NCBI RefSeq assembly: GCF_004000825.1
Contig: NZ_BILZ01000034.1
Span: 1 to 62,348 of the forward strand
DNA: 62,348 bases
Reading direction: 5' to 3'
DNA from: Paenibacillus kobensis NBRC 15729
Lineage (GTDB): Bacteria; Bacillota; Bacilli; Paenibacillales; Paenibacillaceae
Of this stretch, positions 1 through 9,058 are shown piece after piece. Under the pieces are notes generated by a model that was not told where the DNA came from, searched no databases, and saw nothing but the letters and a program-made list of their open reading frames with translations. The number at the start of each line of letters is the position of its first letter. Position 1 is the first letter of the stretch. The position numbers and the translations under genes were made by a program.

Positions 1-240
1 CCTCCTGGATTCTCACCGGTATTGCCGCCCGGATTCTCCCCTGGGTTGCCACCCGGATTCTCACCCGGATTGCCTCCTGGATTCTCACCCGGATTGCCTC
101 CTGGATTCTCACCCGGATTGCCTCCTGGATTCTCCCCTGGGTTGCCTCCTGGATTCTCACCCGGATTGCCTCCTGGATTCTCTCCTGGATTGCTTCCTGG
201 ATTCTCGCCTGGGTTGCTGCCCGGGTTTTCGCCTGGGATG
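1..240 (-). repeat. 24-bp tandem repeat encoding NPGENPG(G/S)
   Basis: Ten consecutive 24-bp units fill 1-240 and continue off the left edge. They differ mainly at third codon positions and at the Gly/Ser choice in the eighth residue. The repeat forms the Pro/Gly/Asn-rich tail of the SLH protein and should be prone to copy-number change. Confidence 0.9.
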
Positions 241-1481
241 GTGCCCGGATCGTACATGTCTTTGCCCAATCCGCTGTTCGTACCGGTGGTGCCGGTTGTG
301 CCCGTCGTTCCTGTCGAACCGCCACCCTGCTGCACCGTGACTTGTCCATTCACGACGGTTAAAGTCGAACCGACCGGCACAGGCTGGCCGTTCACCGTTA
401 CTCCGCTTGCGCCGACCGTCAGTTTCGTTATCGTTCCTTTAACCGTAATCGACGTTCCCGTTGCATTCGGGCCGATGACAACCTCTAAGGCCGAACTGCC
501 CGATTCGAACTCGATAATCGCATTCGTCTCCACTTGAAGCGTTCCCGCATGATCGGAGCTCGTGAAGACGATCCGCACCGGCGAGTCCGGCTTGTTGACA
601 ACCAAATCGCCGATCGTAGAATCGTTGAAGTGGATGCTGTGCGCTCCGCCGCCGTTCACGTACGTCGTGCCTTTGACCGTTACATCATCCAGATGGGCAT
701 CCCCTTCGCCGATGCCTGCCGTCAAAAGCAGATTGCCTTCAACCGACGAATCGCTAAGGGAAACGTCCTTGGCCGTGATCATCAGATTGCCTTTCGCAGA
801 CAATCCGTCGACTTTCCCGCCTTGATTCAGCACCTCGCCTGCAAGCCTGTCCAGCAGGACAACCGCTTCCGCCCGCGTCATCGGCTGGGCCGGACGAACG
901 GTTCCGTCAGCGAACCCTTTCAAATATCCGCCCGCAACGATGCTGCTCATTGCCCCCTTAGCGAATGCGCTTACACTCGAACCGTCTTTGAAGCCGCTAA
1001 GCGTATCGCCCGCTGCCGCTTGCAGATGGAACAGCGAAGCGGTCATCTTGGCTGCTTCCTGTCTCGTTACTGGAGCGCCTGGCTTGAACGATCCGTCCGG
1101 GAAACCGTTAATATAGCCCGCTTGCTTCGCAGCCGAAACCGGTTCGTAATACCATACATCTGCTGCAATATCGTTGAACGCCACAGCGTCCGCCGACCGT
1201 GCCGTAAACCCGAACAGCCCGTTCACAAGCTTCGCGAACTGCGCCCTCGTCACGACTTGATCCGGCCGGTAGGTGCCGTCCTCGAACCCCTTTATTAATC
1301 CTTTGCCGTTCCAATCGCGGAATTCGTTCTCCGCCCAATGGCCTTGCAGGTCATCGTTCGCCGCTTCAGCCGGTGCTGAAGCCGCCGCTGCCGATGGCAA
1401 ATACGAGCTCAACATCAATACGCACAGCGCCATCGATGCCAACTGCTTCGTGCGCGTGCCTATCGTCTTGCGTCCGCCCAT
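1..1481 (-). CDS. S-layer homology (SLH) domain surface protein, 3' end outside the window
   Basis: Reading the minus strand from the ATG at 1481 (preceded by GGAGGGGGA) gives a signal peptide of about 36 residues ending in an Ala-rich cleavage region. Three SLH domains follow at about 42-85, 103-145 and 165-205, with HWAE, TRAQFAKL, TRQEAAKM and TRAEAVVLL signatures. A beta-rich stretch (SVEGNLLLT, TYVNGG, HFNDSTIGDL) comes next, then a TGTTGTTGT linker. The tail is GNPGENPG octapeptides that run off the left edge. SLH domains bind secondary cell-wall polymers, so the protein is probably anchored in the wall and displays whatever lies beyond the edge. The gene stands alone. Its function past the anchor cannot be told from this window. 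Confidence 0.85.
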   Translation of the reverse strand, partial: MGGRKTIGTRTKQLASMALCVLMLSSYLPSAAAASAPAEAANDDLQGHWAENEFRDWNGKGLIKGFEDGTYRPDQVVTRAQFAKLVNGLFGFTARSADAVAFNDIAADVWYYEPVSAAKQAGYINGFPDGSFKPGAPVTRQEAAKMTASLFHLQAAAGDTLSGFKDGSSVSAFAKGAMSSIVAGGYLKGFADGTVRPAQPMTRAEAVVLLDRLAGEVLNQGGKVDGLSAKGNLMITAKDVSLSDSSVEGNLLLTAGIGEGDAHLDDVTVKGTTYVNGGGAHSIHFNDSTIGDLVVNKPDSPVRIVFTSSDHAGTLQVETNAIIEFESGSSALEVVIGPNATGTSITVKGTITKLTVGASGVTVNGQPVPVGSTLTVVNGQVTVQQGGGSTGTTGTTGTTGTNSGLGKDMYDPGTIPGENPGSNPGENPGSNPGENPGGNPGENPGGNPGENPGGNPGENPGGNPGENPGGNPGENPGGNPGENPGGNTGENPG

Positions 1482-1596
1482 TCGTCTTCCCCCTCCGTTC
1501 AATTTACAACCCATATTCTAGTTTGATGGCGCTTTCAAAAACACTATTCAAACTAACGAAAAGTGTCATTAATTCAAGATCAATAACAAATTATTA

Positions 1597-1636
1597 AGAA
1601 AAAAAACCGGATGGCAGCCAGCAGCCGCCATCCGGT
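1597..1636 (-). terminator. Rho-independent terminator of the yesN-yesM genes
   Basis: The stem ACCGGATGGC/GCCATCCGGT is followed on the minus strand by an uninterrupted T-run (A-run at 1599-1606). It lies 13 bases past the histidine kinase stop at 1650. Confidence 0.9.
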
Positions 1637-1649
1637 CCAATATGTGGAA

Positions 1650-3404
1650 TTAATCTTGTCCTTGCTTCATATTTCTTCTATGCTCAATCAAAGGAAGCGT
1701 GAGCTTCACGCTCGTGCCGACGCCGACCTCGCTCGTAATCGAAACGCCATAATCTTTGCCGTAATGCAGCTTGATTCGCTGGTCGACGTTGCGAATGCCA
1801 TAGCCGACCGCTTCCGGTCCTGGTGCAAATATTTGTTGAATCGTCTCTTGCTTCATGCCCAGGCCATTGTCGTTCACTTCCATAATCAAATAAATACCGC
1901 TCCGGTAAACGGAAATGTGAATTGCGATTTCGTCGTCGTACCAAGCATGCTCCAGCGCATTCTCGACGAACGGCTGCAAAATAAACTTAACCGTCTCATA
2001 GCCAATGAGATCATCTTCGATTTGAATGTCGGTCTTGATTCGGCCGGCACTCTTCATATTCTGAATGGAAAGATAGGCCTCGATGATTTGAAGCTCCTTC
2101 TCGACGGGAATGAGCATCTCGCCTTTGTTCAAGGTCAATCGATAGAACTTGGCCAGCTCTCTAATAATTTCGTGCAAAAGCTCAATCTCGCCCAGCTTCG
2201 CCATCCGGCTGATCGAAGAAAACGTGTTATACAGAAAGTGCGGATTAATTTGAGAATGGAGGATTTGCAGCTCGGTTTCCTTCTTCTCCAGCTTGCTTAT
2301 GTATACCTCGTCAATTAGCGTCTGAGTCGTTGACGCCATGTCGTTGAACGATTCGGCGATCTCGGCGAACTCATCCTTGCCGCTGTAATGAATCCGGCGA
2401 TGCAGTTCACCTTCCTTGAAGGCGCTTAGCGATAATTTCAGCTTCATAATCCGCTTCGACAGCATCCTGGCGACGAATAAGCTGATTAACGTCAGCACAA
2501 CGAAGCTGATGACGCACAGCAGTATCGTAACGTCCCGCACCTTCTTCGAGCTTTCCTTGAAGGAGGCTTCCGGCACTAAAGCAACGAGACTTACCGGCAT
2601 ATTGTTAATCGTCTTCGTAATTTGCATATACTTCTTAGTATCCTGAAGCAGAGCAGTCGGATCCTGCTTATCAGTTCCCGGCATATTCGCGTATAACAAT
2701 TGCTGCTTCGAATCGATCGCGAACATTTTGGACCCTGCGCCTAATTGGTTAAGATCGACGTCCTCGAATATATCGGATAATCTCGTGGTTAGACGGATAA
2801 GGCCGATCGGCTTGAGCGAATCGTAATCCATAAGCGGCCGAAGCATGGAGATAAAGCCAAACTCCGCATCCTGCCCAACTTGGCGCCATACGACATCGTT
2901 GTAGGCAAGTTTCAAATTTTTATACCACGCCTCGTCGCTGATCCGCTCCGTATATCGAATTTCGAAGTGCCTTTCATTCAGAGCAAGCGATGTCTCCATA
3001 TTGTTATAGTAGTACTCGGGCATGTCCGTTTGGTCTAAATATAAGGTCAGATTAATCGATAATTTCGGCAAATGAATAGCGGTATCAAGCCGCGGCAGCA
3101 CGTACTGCGTCGTAATTTTATACCGTTCCCAATCCACGTATTTCCCCGACAAATAGGCCGACAGCAGCTGATCCTTAAAGATCTCGTCCGATACCCGGAC
3201 AATGTCGTCCACCCGGTACTGAATGTTGCTGTTCACCTGCTTCATGTTTACTTCTAGGCTGTTTCGTGTATGGTTCTCCATCGTATGAACAGATGTCAGG
3301 TATGAATAAGTACCGATTACCGTAATAGGCGTAATGACAAGGAAAAAGTACGATAAAAACAACTTATAGTGGAAGGGCAAATAATTATGTTTCCATCTTT
3401 TCAT
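1650..3404 (-). CDS. YesM-type sensor histidine kinase
   Basis: 584 residues. A transmembrane segment at about 13-35 is followed by a large extracytoplasmic sensor region of about 250 residues, a second transmembrane segment at about 291-312, a HAMP linker and a His_kinase domain. The phospho-acceptor His is in PHFLYNT (about H389), the N-box is LQPFVENALEH and there is a C-terminal GIRNVDQRI/GVGTSVKL ATP-binding segment. It follows the YesN response regulator by 7 bases and is the last gene of module A. Kinases of this family sense extracellular sugars or the cognate binding protein and phosphorylate the partner YesN. The ligand cannot be read from sequence. Confidence 0.93.
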   Translation of the reverse strand: MKRWKHNYLPFHYKLFLSYFFLVITPITVIGTYSYLTSVHTMENHTRNSLEVNMKQVNSNIQYRVDDIVRVSDEIFKDQLLSAYLSGKYVDWERYKITTQYVLPRLDTAIHLPKLSINLTLYLDQTDMPEYYYNNMETSLALNERHFEIRYTERISDEAWYKNLKLAYNDVVWRQVGQDAEFGFISMLRPLMDYDSLKPIGLIRLTTRLSDIFEDVDLNQLGAGSKMFAIDSKQQLLYANMPGTDKQDPTALLQDTKKYMQITKTINNMPVSLVALVPEASFKESSKKVRDVTILLCVISFVVLTLISLFVARMLSKRIMKLKLSLSAFKEGELHRRIHYSGKDEFAEIAESFNDMASTTQTLIDEVYISKLEKKETELQILHSQINPHFLYNTFSSISRMAKLGEIELLHEIIRELAKFYRLTLNKGEMLIPVEKELQIIEAYLSIQNMKSAGRIKTDIQIEDDLIGYETVKFILQPFVENALEHAWYDDEIAIHISVYRSGIYLIMEVNDNGLGMKQETIQQIFAPGPEAVGYGIRNVDQRIKLHYGKDYGVSITSEVGVGTSVKLTLPLIEHRRNMKQGQD

Positions 3405-3411
3405 GTTCGCA

Positions 3412-4980
3412 TCAGCCCTGCTTTCTATAGTCTCCAGGTGTCATGCCGAACGCTTCTTTGAACATGCGGCTGAAATAGGTCAGGCTCTTGTAGCCGACTT
3501 GATCCGCGATCTCATATATTTTGAAATGCGGGTTCAGAAGCATCTCCTTCGCTTTGTTCATCCGCCGATTGACGACATAGTCATTGAAGCTGACGCCGAC
3601 CTGCTCCTTGAATAGGACTCCAAAATGATTCGGCGAATACGAGAAGCGGCTCGCCACTTCCTTCAGCGTAATATCCTCGGACAAATGCGTCGTCACGTAT
3701 TCCTCGATGTCCGTGTACAGCCTCCATGCCGGCTTCTGGCTGCGCGTGTAGATGAGCTCCGACAACTCGAATGCCGTACGGCGAAGCCATGACTTAATAT
3801 CATCAATCGTCTCGAACTGCTGAACGGCTGCGAAGCCTTCTTCTTTCCATGCAGCCAGAACATTGGAAGAAGTGCCCGAATCACTTAAATAGCCCTCCAG
3901 ACGGGAGACGATATGGGTAGAGAAGTGATAGACTTTGACCGGCTCCGCGAACGTCCGGATGATGTCAAATAGCTCCTCTATACAGTCGCATACGGCAACA
4001 AGCGCGTAATTCGATATCGCCGTAAACAATTGATCCAATATAGAGTTCATATCCTTCGCATCCCGAACGGCCGTCGTCATCAACGCGCCAGGCGGAATGA
4101 TCCTGTTCTTCCCGATGAACATTTTGCAATCCATCAATTCGCGCGCTTCTTTGAACGATCCCGTCAGCAGCGCCGGATCGGATACAGCCTGTCCATAGCT
4201 GACCGTAACGGTCATGCCGCCGCCGTTCGCGCGGACGTAGCCTAGCAGCGCATTCAAATCACGGGCAGCCTCTTCCGAGCCGCCGTCATAAATCATGCCG
4301 ATCCGGCTGGAAGATAGCTTGCTCCACATCCCGATCCCTTGAGAATCGATCCACTCCGCAACGAGACGCGCCGTCTCCGCTTGCCTATCCGGTGCGGCAT
4401 CGCTCTCCGGCTTCTTGCCTGTTATCCGGTCAATTTCGACGATGACGCCAACGACGCTGCTGGACGAAAGTTCCAGCGGATATTGATTCATGAACGCTTG
4501 CAACGACGCTGCGTCTACCGGGCCTTCCATTAGCTGCTGGACAAAGTTCTGCTTGATGAACCGTATCGATTCCATTGGAATGTCAGGCAATTCGACGCGA
4601 GCCCGCTCGTCCAGTGACTGAACGATACCTTGCAGCGTTCGGATAATCTCGTCGTCATCCACCGGCTTCAGGATATAGCCGTCCGCTTTCATATATAACG
4701 CTTGCTTAGCGTATTCAAAATCCTGGTACCCGCTAATAAACAATACCTTAAGTTCCGGATTTCGTTCGAGTGCGTTCTTCGCAAGCTCCAGGCCGGTCAT
4801 GACGGGCATCTTGATATCAGAGATAAGGATATCGATTTCATTGTTTTGGATATATGCTAGTGCCGCTAGCGGCTTTGTTGTACTGTAAACGATTTCAATT
4901 TGCAAAGATGACCAAGGAATAAGCTGCTGCATACCGATGAGATCGAAGTTATCGTCATCTACTAGTATCGCTTTATACAT
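3412..4980 (-). CDS. YesN-type response regulator with AraC DNA-binding domain
   Basis: 522 residues. The N-terminal receiver domain has the DDD acidic pocket at 8-10, the phospho-acceptor Asp in ISDIKMP (D55) and the conserved Lys in ILKPVDDD. A central linker of about 270 residues is followed by a C-terminal two-helix-turn-helix AraC domain (LKEVASRFSYSPNHFGVLF; YEIADQVGYKSLTYFSRMF). The start is supported by AAGGAGT eight bases upstream. It follows the binding-protein gene of module A with a hairpin between them, and overall order is permease-permease-binding protein-regulator-kinase. It probably activates the promoter upstream of 8793. Confidence 0.93.
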   Translation of the reverse strand: MYKAILVDDDNFDLIGMQQLIPWSSLQIEIVYSTTKPLAALAYIQNNEIDILISDIKMPVMTGLELAKNALERNPELKVLFISGYQDFEYAKQALYMKADGYILKPVDDDEIIRTLQGIVQSLDERARVELPDIPMESIRFIKQNFVQQLMEGPVDAASLQAFMNQYPLELSSSSVVGVIVEIDRITGKKPESDAAPDRQAETARLVAEWIDSQGIGMWSKLSSSRIGMIYDGGSEEAARDLNALLGYVRANGGGMTVTVSYGQAVSDPALLTGSFKEARELMDCKMFIGKNRIIPPGALMTTAVRDAKDMNSILDQLFTAISNYALVAVCDCIEELFDIIRTFAEPVKVYHFSTHIVSRLEGYLSDSGTSSNVLAAWKEEGFAAVQQFETIDDIKSWLRRTAFELSELIYTRSQKPAWRLYTDIEEYVTTHLSEDITLKEVASRFSYSPNHFGVLFKEQVGVSFNDYVVNRRMNKAKEMLLNPHFKIYEIADQVGYKSLTYFSRMFKEAFGMTPGDYRKQG

Positions 4981-5013
4981 CTCGTTCGGACTCCTTGATA
5001 GTGAAATAGGAAT

Positions 5014-5042
5014 AGAGGGTATACTCTGCTAGTATACCCTCT
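5014..5042 (-). promoter_or_regulatory. Intergenic hairpin after the module A binding-protein gene
   Basis: A perfect 12-bp stem AGAGGGTATACT/AGTATACCCTCT with a 5-base loop lies between the binding-protein stop (5063) and the yesN start (4980). The minus-strand continuation is CTATTCCTATTTC, not a U-tract. It therefore looks more like a 3'-end stabiliser or partial terminator that lets the binding protein be made in excess of the regulators. A leaky terminator is the alternative. Confidence 0.6.
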
Positions 5043-5062
5043 TTCTCTTATTGCTGCCGCTA

Positions 5063-6787
5063 TTATTTGCCGCTCATGATCTTAAGATTACTTTGCCATT
5101 GTGCTGTTTTCCACTCAAGCAGCTTGTCATAGCCCAACTTGACGGAATCCGTCTGTGCATCGTCAATCAGCTTCGTCACTTCTTCGTCGCTCTTCGCGAA
5201 TACGAGCTTAGGAAGGAGCGTTTTGTAGTAGTCGTCCAGACGCTGCAAGATAATGCCTTCTTCCGAGTTCGGAACCGGCGACAGGTTGGAGTACTGCGTT
5301 ACGTCAAGGGACGTTTTGAATGCGACCGTCGATTGAGCGATCGTCGTCCAATCTTGCGCCTCTTCCGGCAGCAATTGCTCACGCTTTGCTTTCGTGCCGT
5401 CGACATAAGCCGTGTTGCCGTACCAGTTGAACTCGCCGATTTTCAGCTCATCGTATTTCTTCAGATCGCGGTTGATGTAAGCGTCGTTCGGAATTGGAAC
5501 GCCGTTTTCTACTTTGTCATAGAACAGTCCTTTAGGGCCGAAGAAGATCGTTTGTTGGCCTTCAGGGCTAACTGCCCAGTTCATGTACGAGAAGATGGCT
5601 TCCGGATCCTTCGCGTTCGTCGTAATGACGTTCACGTTCCAACCAAGCGTATTGTAGCCGGAAGGATATACTTTGTTCTTATCGACGCCTGCTTTGTGCA
5701 CTGGCCAAATAACCGTATAGCCATCGTTCGGATCTTTCGCCTTCAGGTTATTATTCGATTCGCGGCCGAGACCTTCAACCGTAGCGTCATACGCAGCGAA
5801 TACAGCGATTTTACCGTTCATCAGCTTCTCTTTTACTTGGTCACGCGTTTGCGTGAATGCGTCCTTCGACGTTAACCCTTCGCGGAACAGGCGGCTTGCG
5901 AACAGCGCCGTATCCTTGAATGCAGGGTCAAGATATACCGACGTCAGCTTGTCGCCTTGCGGTACGCCGAATACGGAGCCCGTGCCTGGGGAAGCGAATG
6001 CAGGCGTACGGCCGTCAGCGGAACCGCTGTAGAGCATACCGATGTACTGGGATTCACTGCCGCGCATTTCGCCGAAGTCGATTGGCGTAACGTCCGGATA
6101 TTTCGCTTTGACTTGTTTCAGGTAAGCTTCGAGGTCATCCCACGTTTCGAGTGCCGGGGAACCGAGCTCGGAGTAGATTTTTTTCTCAACGATGTAAGCG
6201 CCGTTGCCGTTGCCGTTCGTACCGTTGATGAACCAGTTCGGAATTTGATACAGCTTGCCGTCGGAGCTGCGGAGCATGTTCAGCGTTTGCTCGCCGACCG
6301 TCTTCACGAACTCCGGATATTTCTCGAGGTACGGATCAAGCGCAACGAGTTTGCCAGCGGTTACAAGACGCTCAACGTCTTTACCGCGGTCCGTTACGAT
6401 AACGTCTGGGAGCTGGTTCGATACGATCATCGAATTCAGCTTCGTTGCTGCAGCGCCGTTCGATTGAACAGAATCCATCGTTACGCCGAGGTTGTCCGTA
6501 ATCCATTTGGCATGAGGACGCTCGTTCCACGTTGGTGCCGTATACCAGTCGTAGTTAACGAAGTTCGAGAATGTGACCGGTTTTACTTTTTCAGCAGCCG
6601 TTTTCTCTGCGCCCGTGTCGGTCGTTCCCTCAGCAGCCTTTTCCGTCGTGCCTTGAGCAGCATTCTCTGTCTGTACTGCCGTCTCATCTTTCTTAGGCTC
6701 GTCTTTGGAGTCGGAGCACGCCGACAGTGCCATCGTCGCGCCAACCGTCATAATCAAAAGCCAATGAAGCGATTTCTTTCTAAGCAT
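5063..6787 (-). CDS. Extracellular solute-binding lipoprotein, LplA/YtcQ type
   Basis: 574 residues from the ATG at 6787, chosen because GAGAGGGG lies upstream and it gives an immediate lipoprotein signal: RKK, a hydrophobic core, then the lipobox LSAC. An in-frame start at 6874 would put 29 unrelated residues ahead of the signal. A Glu/Lys/Thr-rich linker of about 45 residues (AEGTTDTGAEK) is followed by a family-1 binding-protein fold (PDVIVTDRG, GYNTLGWNVNV, NWAVSPEGQQ). It is the substrate-capturing subunit for the permeases at 6885 and 7804. The family typically binds oligosaccharides, but the sugar is unknown. Confidence 0.92.
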   Translation of the reverse strand: MLRKKSLHWLLIMTVGATMALSACSDSKDEPKKDETAVQTENAAQGTTEKAAEGTTDTGAEKTAAEKVKPVTFSNFVNYDWYTAPTWNERPHAKWITDNLGVTMDSVQSNGAAATKLNSMIVSNQLPDVIVTDRGKDVERLVTAGKLVALDPYLEKYPEFVKTVGEQTLNMLRSSDGKLYQIPNWFINGTNGNGNGAYIVEKKIYSELGSPALETWDDLEAYLKQVKAKYPDVTPIDFGEMRGSESQYIGMLYSGSADGRTPAFASPGTGSVFGVPQGDKLTSVYLDPAFKDTALFASRLFREGLTSKDAFTQTRDQVKEKLMNGKIAVFAAYDATVEGLGRESNNNLKAKDPNDGYTVIWPVHKAGVDKNKVYPSGYNTLGWNVNVITTNAKDPEAIFSYMNWAVSPEGQQTIFFGPKGLFYDKVENGVPIPNDAYINRDLKKYDELKIGEFNWYGNTAYVDGTKAKREQLLPEEAQDWTTIAQSTVAFKTSLDVTQYSNLSPVPNSEEGIILQRLDDYYKTLLPKLVFAKSDEEVTKLIDDAQTDSVKLGYDKLLEWKTAQWQSNLKIMSGK

Positions 6788-6884
6788 TCGTATACCCCTC
6801 TCACTAGCAAATATTATTTTATATATGTTATCCAATCGGCCCGCCTCATTTAGTCGAGCTGATCTATAACCCAATGGATTCGCC

Positions 6885-7772
6885 CTACTCCTTCAGGGAG
6901 CCGACGAGCACACCTTTAACGAAGAATCGTTGCAGGAATGGATAGACTGCAAGAATCGGAAGCGTTGCAACCATCATCGTTGCCATTTGCAGCGTCTTAA
7001 CCGTGACCGTATTCTGGAGCATGGACGCGGTATGCGAGTTGACGTTCGTCAGAAGCGATGCTGTCGCTCCGGCGTTAATGATCTGAACAAGCGTCGTCTG
7101 CAGCGGAATCAGATTCTGATTGTTAATGAACACAGACGGCGTGAACCAGTCGTTCCACAAGAACACGGCCGTGAATAAGGACAGCGTTGCAATGACCGGC
7201 CCCGAGATCGGAACGACGATTCGGAAGAAGACGCCGAAGTTGGAGCAACCGTCGATTTTGGCCGATTCCTCGAGTCCGTCCGGCAGTTCCATGAAGAACG
7301 TCCGGAAGATGATCATGTTGTACACGCTGATCATGCCGTGAAGAATCAAGAACCAGAATGTGTTGTACAAATGGACGTTATACATAACGACGAAGTACGG
7401 AATCAGACCGCCTTGGAAGAACATCGTAAAGATCGCGAACAGCGTGTAAAACTTTTTGAACACGATCCCTTTCTTCGACATCGCGTAAGCGAACAAAGCC
7501 GTGAAGAACATCGCGACGAGCGTGCCGACCACCGTACGCAGAACCGTAATCAAGTAAGCGTGGTAGATCGACTTTTCTTTAAATACGAGCTCGTAGTTCT
7601 CGAATGTGAATTTGCGCGGCCAGAACGTGATGCCGCCGGCAGCGGCGTCCGATCCGACATTGAACGAGAGGACGAGCGAGTTCCAGAACGGATAGAACGT
7701 AATGAAAGCGAGCACGAGAAGCAGGGAATAGATGATCGTTTTCATTACCTTATCGCTTAAAGACAATTTCAT
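6885..7772 (-). CDS. Carbohydrate ABC transporter permease, YtcP/LplC type
   Basis: 295 residues and six predicted membrane segments. The EAA-type cytoplasmic loop that docks on the ATPase is EESAKIDGCSNFGVFFRI followed by VPISGPVIATL. The C-terminal FVKGVLVGSLKE ending is typical of this subfamily. The start is preceded by GAGGTGA. It pairs with the LplB-type permease 31 bases upstream and with the binding protein downstream. No ATPase gene is present in the module. Confidence 0.92.
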   Translation of the reverse strand: MKLSLSDKVMKTIIYSLLLVLAFITFYPFWNSLVLSFNVGSDAAAGGITFWPRKFTFENYELVFKEKSIYHAYLITVLRTVVGTLVAMFFTALFAYAMSKKGIVFKKFYTLFAIFTMFFQGGLIPYFVVMYNVHLYNTFWFLILHGMISVYNMIIFRTFFMELPDGLEESAKIDGCSNFGVFFRIVVPISGPVIATLSLFTAVFLWNDWFTPSVFINNQNLIPLQTTLVQIINAGATASLLTNVNSHTASMLQNTVTVKTLQMATMMVATLPILAVYPFLQRFFVKGVLVGSLKE

Positions 7773-7803
7773 CGTTGTTTCACCTCAATCTGAATTCTAG
7801 ATC

Positions 7804-8793
7804 CTACCATAGGCTTGTCTTGCCGAATCTTCTTGCGGAAGCATTGGCAATGACGAGAAGGACTACACTAAGCACCGATTTGAACAAGCCAACTGCCGAT
7901 GCATAAGAGTACCGTTGATTCAATATGCCCATCTGATAGACATAGGTATCTAGAACGTTGCCGATCGGAAGCATGATACCGTTATTCAAATTCCGCGTAA
8001 GGACGAGAATGTCTTCGTAGCCTGCCGTTAGAATGTTGCCGACCCCAAGAATGAGGAAGATCATCATAATCGGCATAATGCTCGGAATCGTAATCAAGAA
8101 AATTTGCTTGAAGCGGCTCGCACCGTCGAGCGATGCGGATTCATACAGTGATGGGTCAATGCCGATAATGGCTGCCAGGTAGACGATCGATCCGAATCCG
8201 ATCTCCTTCCAGACGTTTAACCCGACGAGTATGCCCCAGAAATATTTCGGTTCCGACATCCAGTTAACTGGATCCTTGACGATGTGCAGCTTCACGAGCA
8301 ATCCATTCACGGCGCCATGATCGACGGCGAGCATCGAGAAGGCCAGACCGGAAATGACGATCCAGGACATAAAGTGCGGAATGTACGTAATCGTTTGAAC
8401 AACCCGCTTGAACAATCCGCCGACCTCGTTCAGCATGAGCGCCAGAATGATCGGCGCCGGGAAGCCGATGATCAGCTTCAGCAACGCTATAACGAAAGTG
8501 TTGCGAATAATTTCCCAAAACTCAGGAGCTTCAAAAAACATCCGGAAATGCATCGTACCAACCCAAGGGCTGTCAGCGAACCCTTTGAACAGGTTGTACT
8601 CCTTGAACGCTAGTAGAATGCCGTACATCGGAGCATAGTTGAAAATAAGCAGAAACACGACCGCAGGCAGGATCATGAGTTGAAAATCCCACTGCCTGAC
8701 GAATCGTACCCACACCGATGGCATCTCGGCAGGGCTGCTCACCGCTTCCGGTACAGCGTTTGAACGAAATACTTCTTTAGCCGCTTGCTTCAT
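7804..8793 (-). CDS. Carbohydrate ABC transporter permease, LplB type
   Basis: 329 residues. A cytoplasmic N-terminus of about 35 residues precedes the first membrane helix (QLMILPAVVFLLIFNYAPMY). The EAA loop reads YESASLDGASRFKQIFLIT. It is the first gene of module A and is transcribed with the YtcP-type permease. GGTGAAGAG precedes the ATG. Confidence 0.92.
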   Translation of the reverse strand: MKQAAKEVFRSNAVPEAVSSPAEMPSVWVRFVRQWDFQLMILPAVVFLLIFNYAPMYGILLAFKEYNLFKGFADSPWVGTMHFRMFFEAPEFWEIIRNTFVIALLKLIIGFPAPIILALMLNEVGGLFKRVVQTITYIPHFMSWIVISGLAFSMLAVDHGAVNGLLVKLHIVKDPVNWMSEPKYFWGILVGLNVWKEIGFGSIVYLAAIIGIDPSLYESASLDGASRFKQIFLITIPSIMPIMMIFLILGVGNILTAGYEDILVLTRNLNNGIMLPIGNVLDTYVYQMGILNQRYSYASAVGLFKSVLSVVLLVIANASARRFGKTSLW

Positions 8794-9058
8794 CTCTTCA
8801 CCAACTTATTGTCTTAGTGCTTTAATAGTAAGTCAGAATACCCCCCCGTTCTAGAACACTGGTTAACGAAAACTGTACATAATTAACGATAATGCGACGT
8901 TGATCTTGTACAATTTCCATTCCTTTGCAAGCCATTGTCGAATGATGTAACCTCCTAATAAATCTGTGTCTGATACAAAATAAAACGGCATTGACGATCG
9001 ATTCGCATCGAGGTCAATGCCGTTAATGAATGTATGACTAGCTCAGTTAACGCCGGAA
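8794..9058 (-). promoter_or_regulatory. Leader/promoter region of module A
   Basis: The region holds the terminator of the upstream GH3 gene (8984-9024) and then about 190 bases ahead of the LplB-type permease. A strong AGGAGG at 8951-8956 with no ATG at normal spacing suggests a short leader reading frame (ATT at 8943 to TAA at 8863, or ATG at 8935). This is unproven. I see no clear -35/-10 pair, as expected for an activator-dependent promoter. Confidence 0.35.
8984..9024 (-). terminator. Terminator after the GH30-GH3 genes
   Basis: The 12-bp stem AACGGCATTGAC/GTCAATGCCGTT with a 17-base loop is followed on the minus strand by TTATTTTG. It lies just past the GH3 stop at 9059. Confidence 0.85.

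Noticed and set aside
1524-1537. Possible cre site upstream of the SLH gene
   Set aside because: On the minus strand TGAAAGCGCCATCA has one mismatch at a conserved T, so I did not call it.
6787-6874. Longer start for the module A binding lipoprotein
   Set aside because: It would place 29 residues before a lipoprotein signal peptide and lacks a ribosome site.
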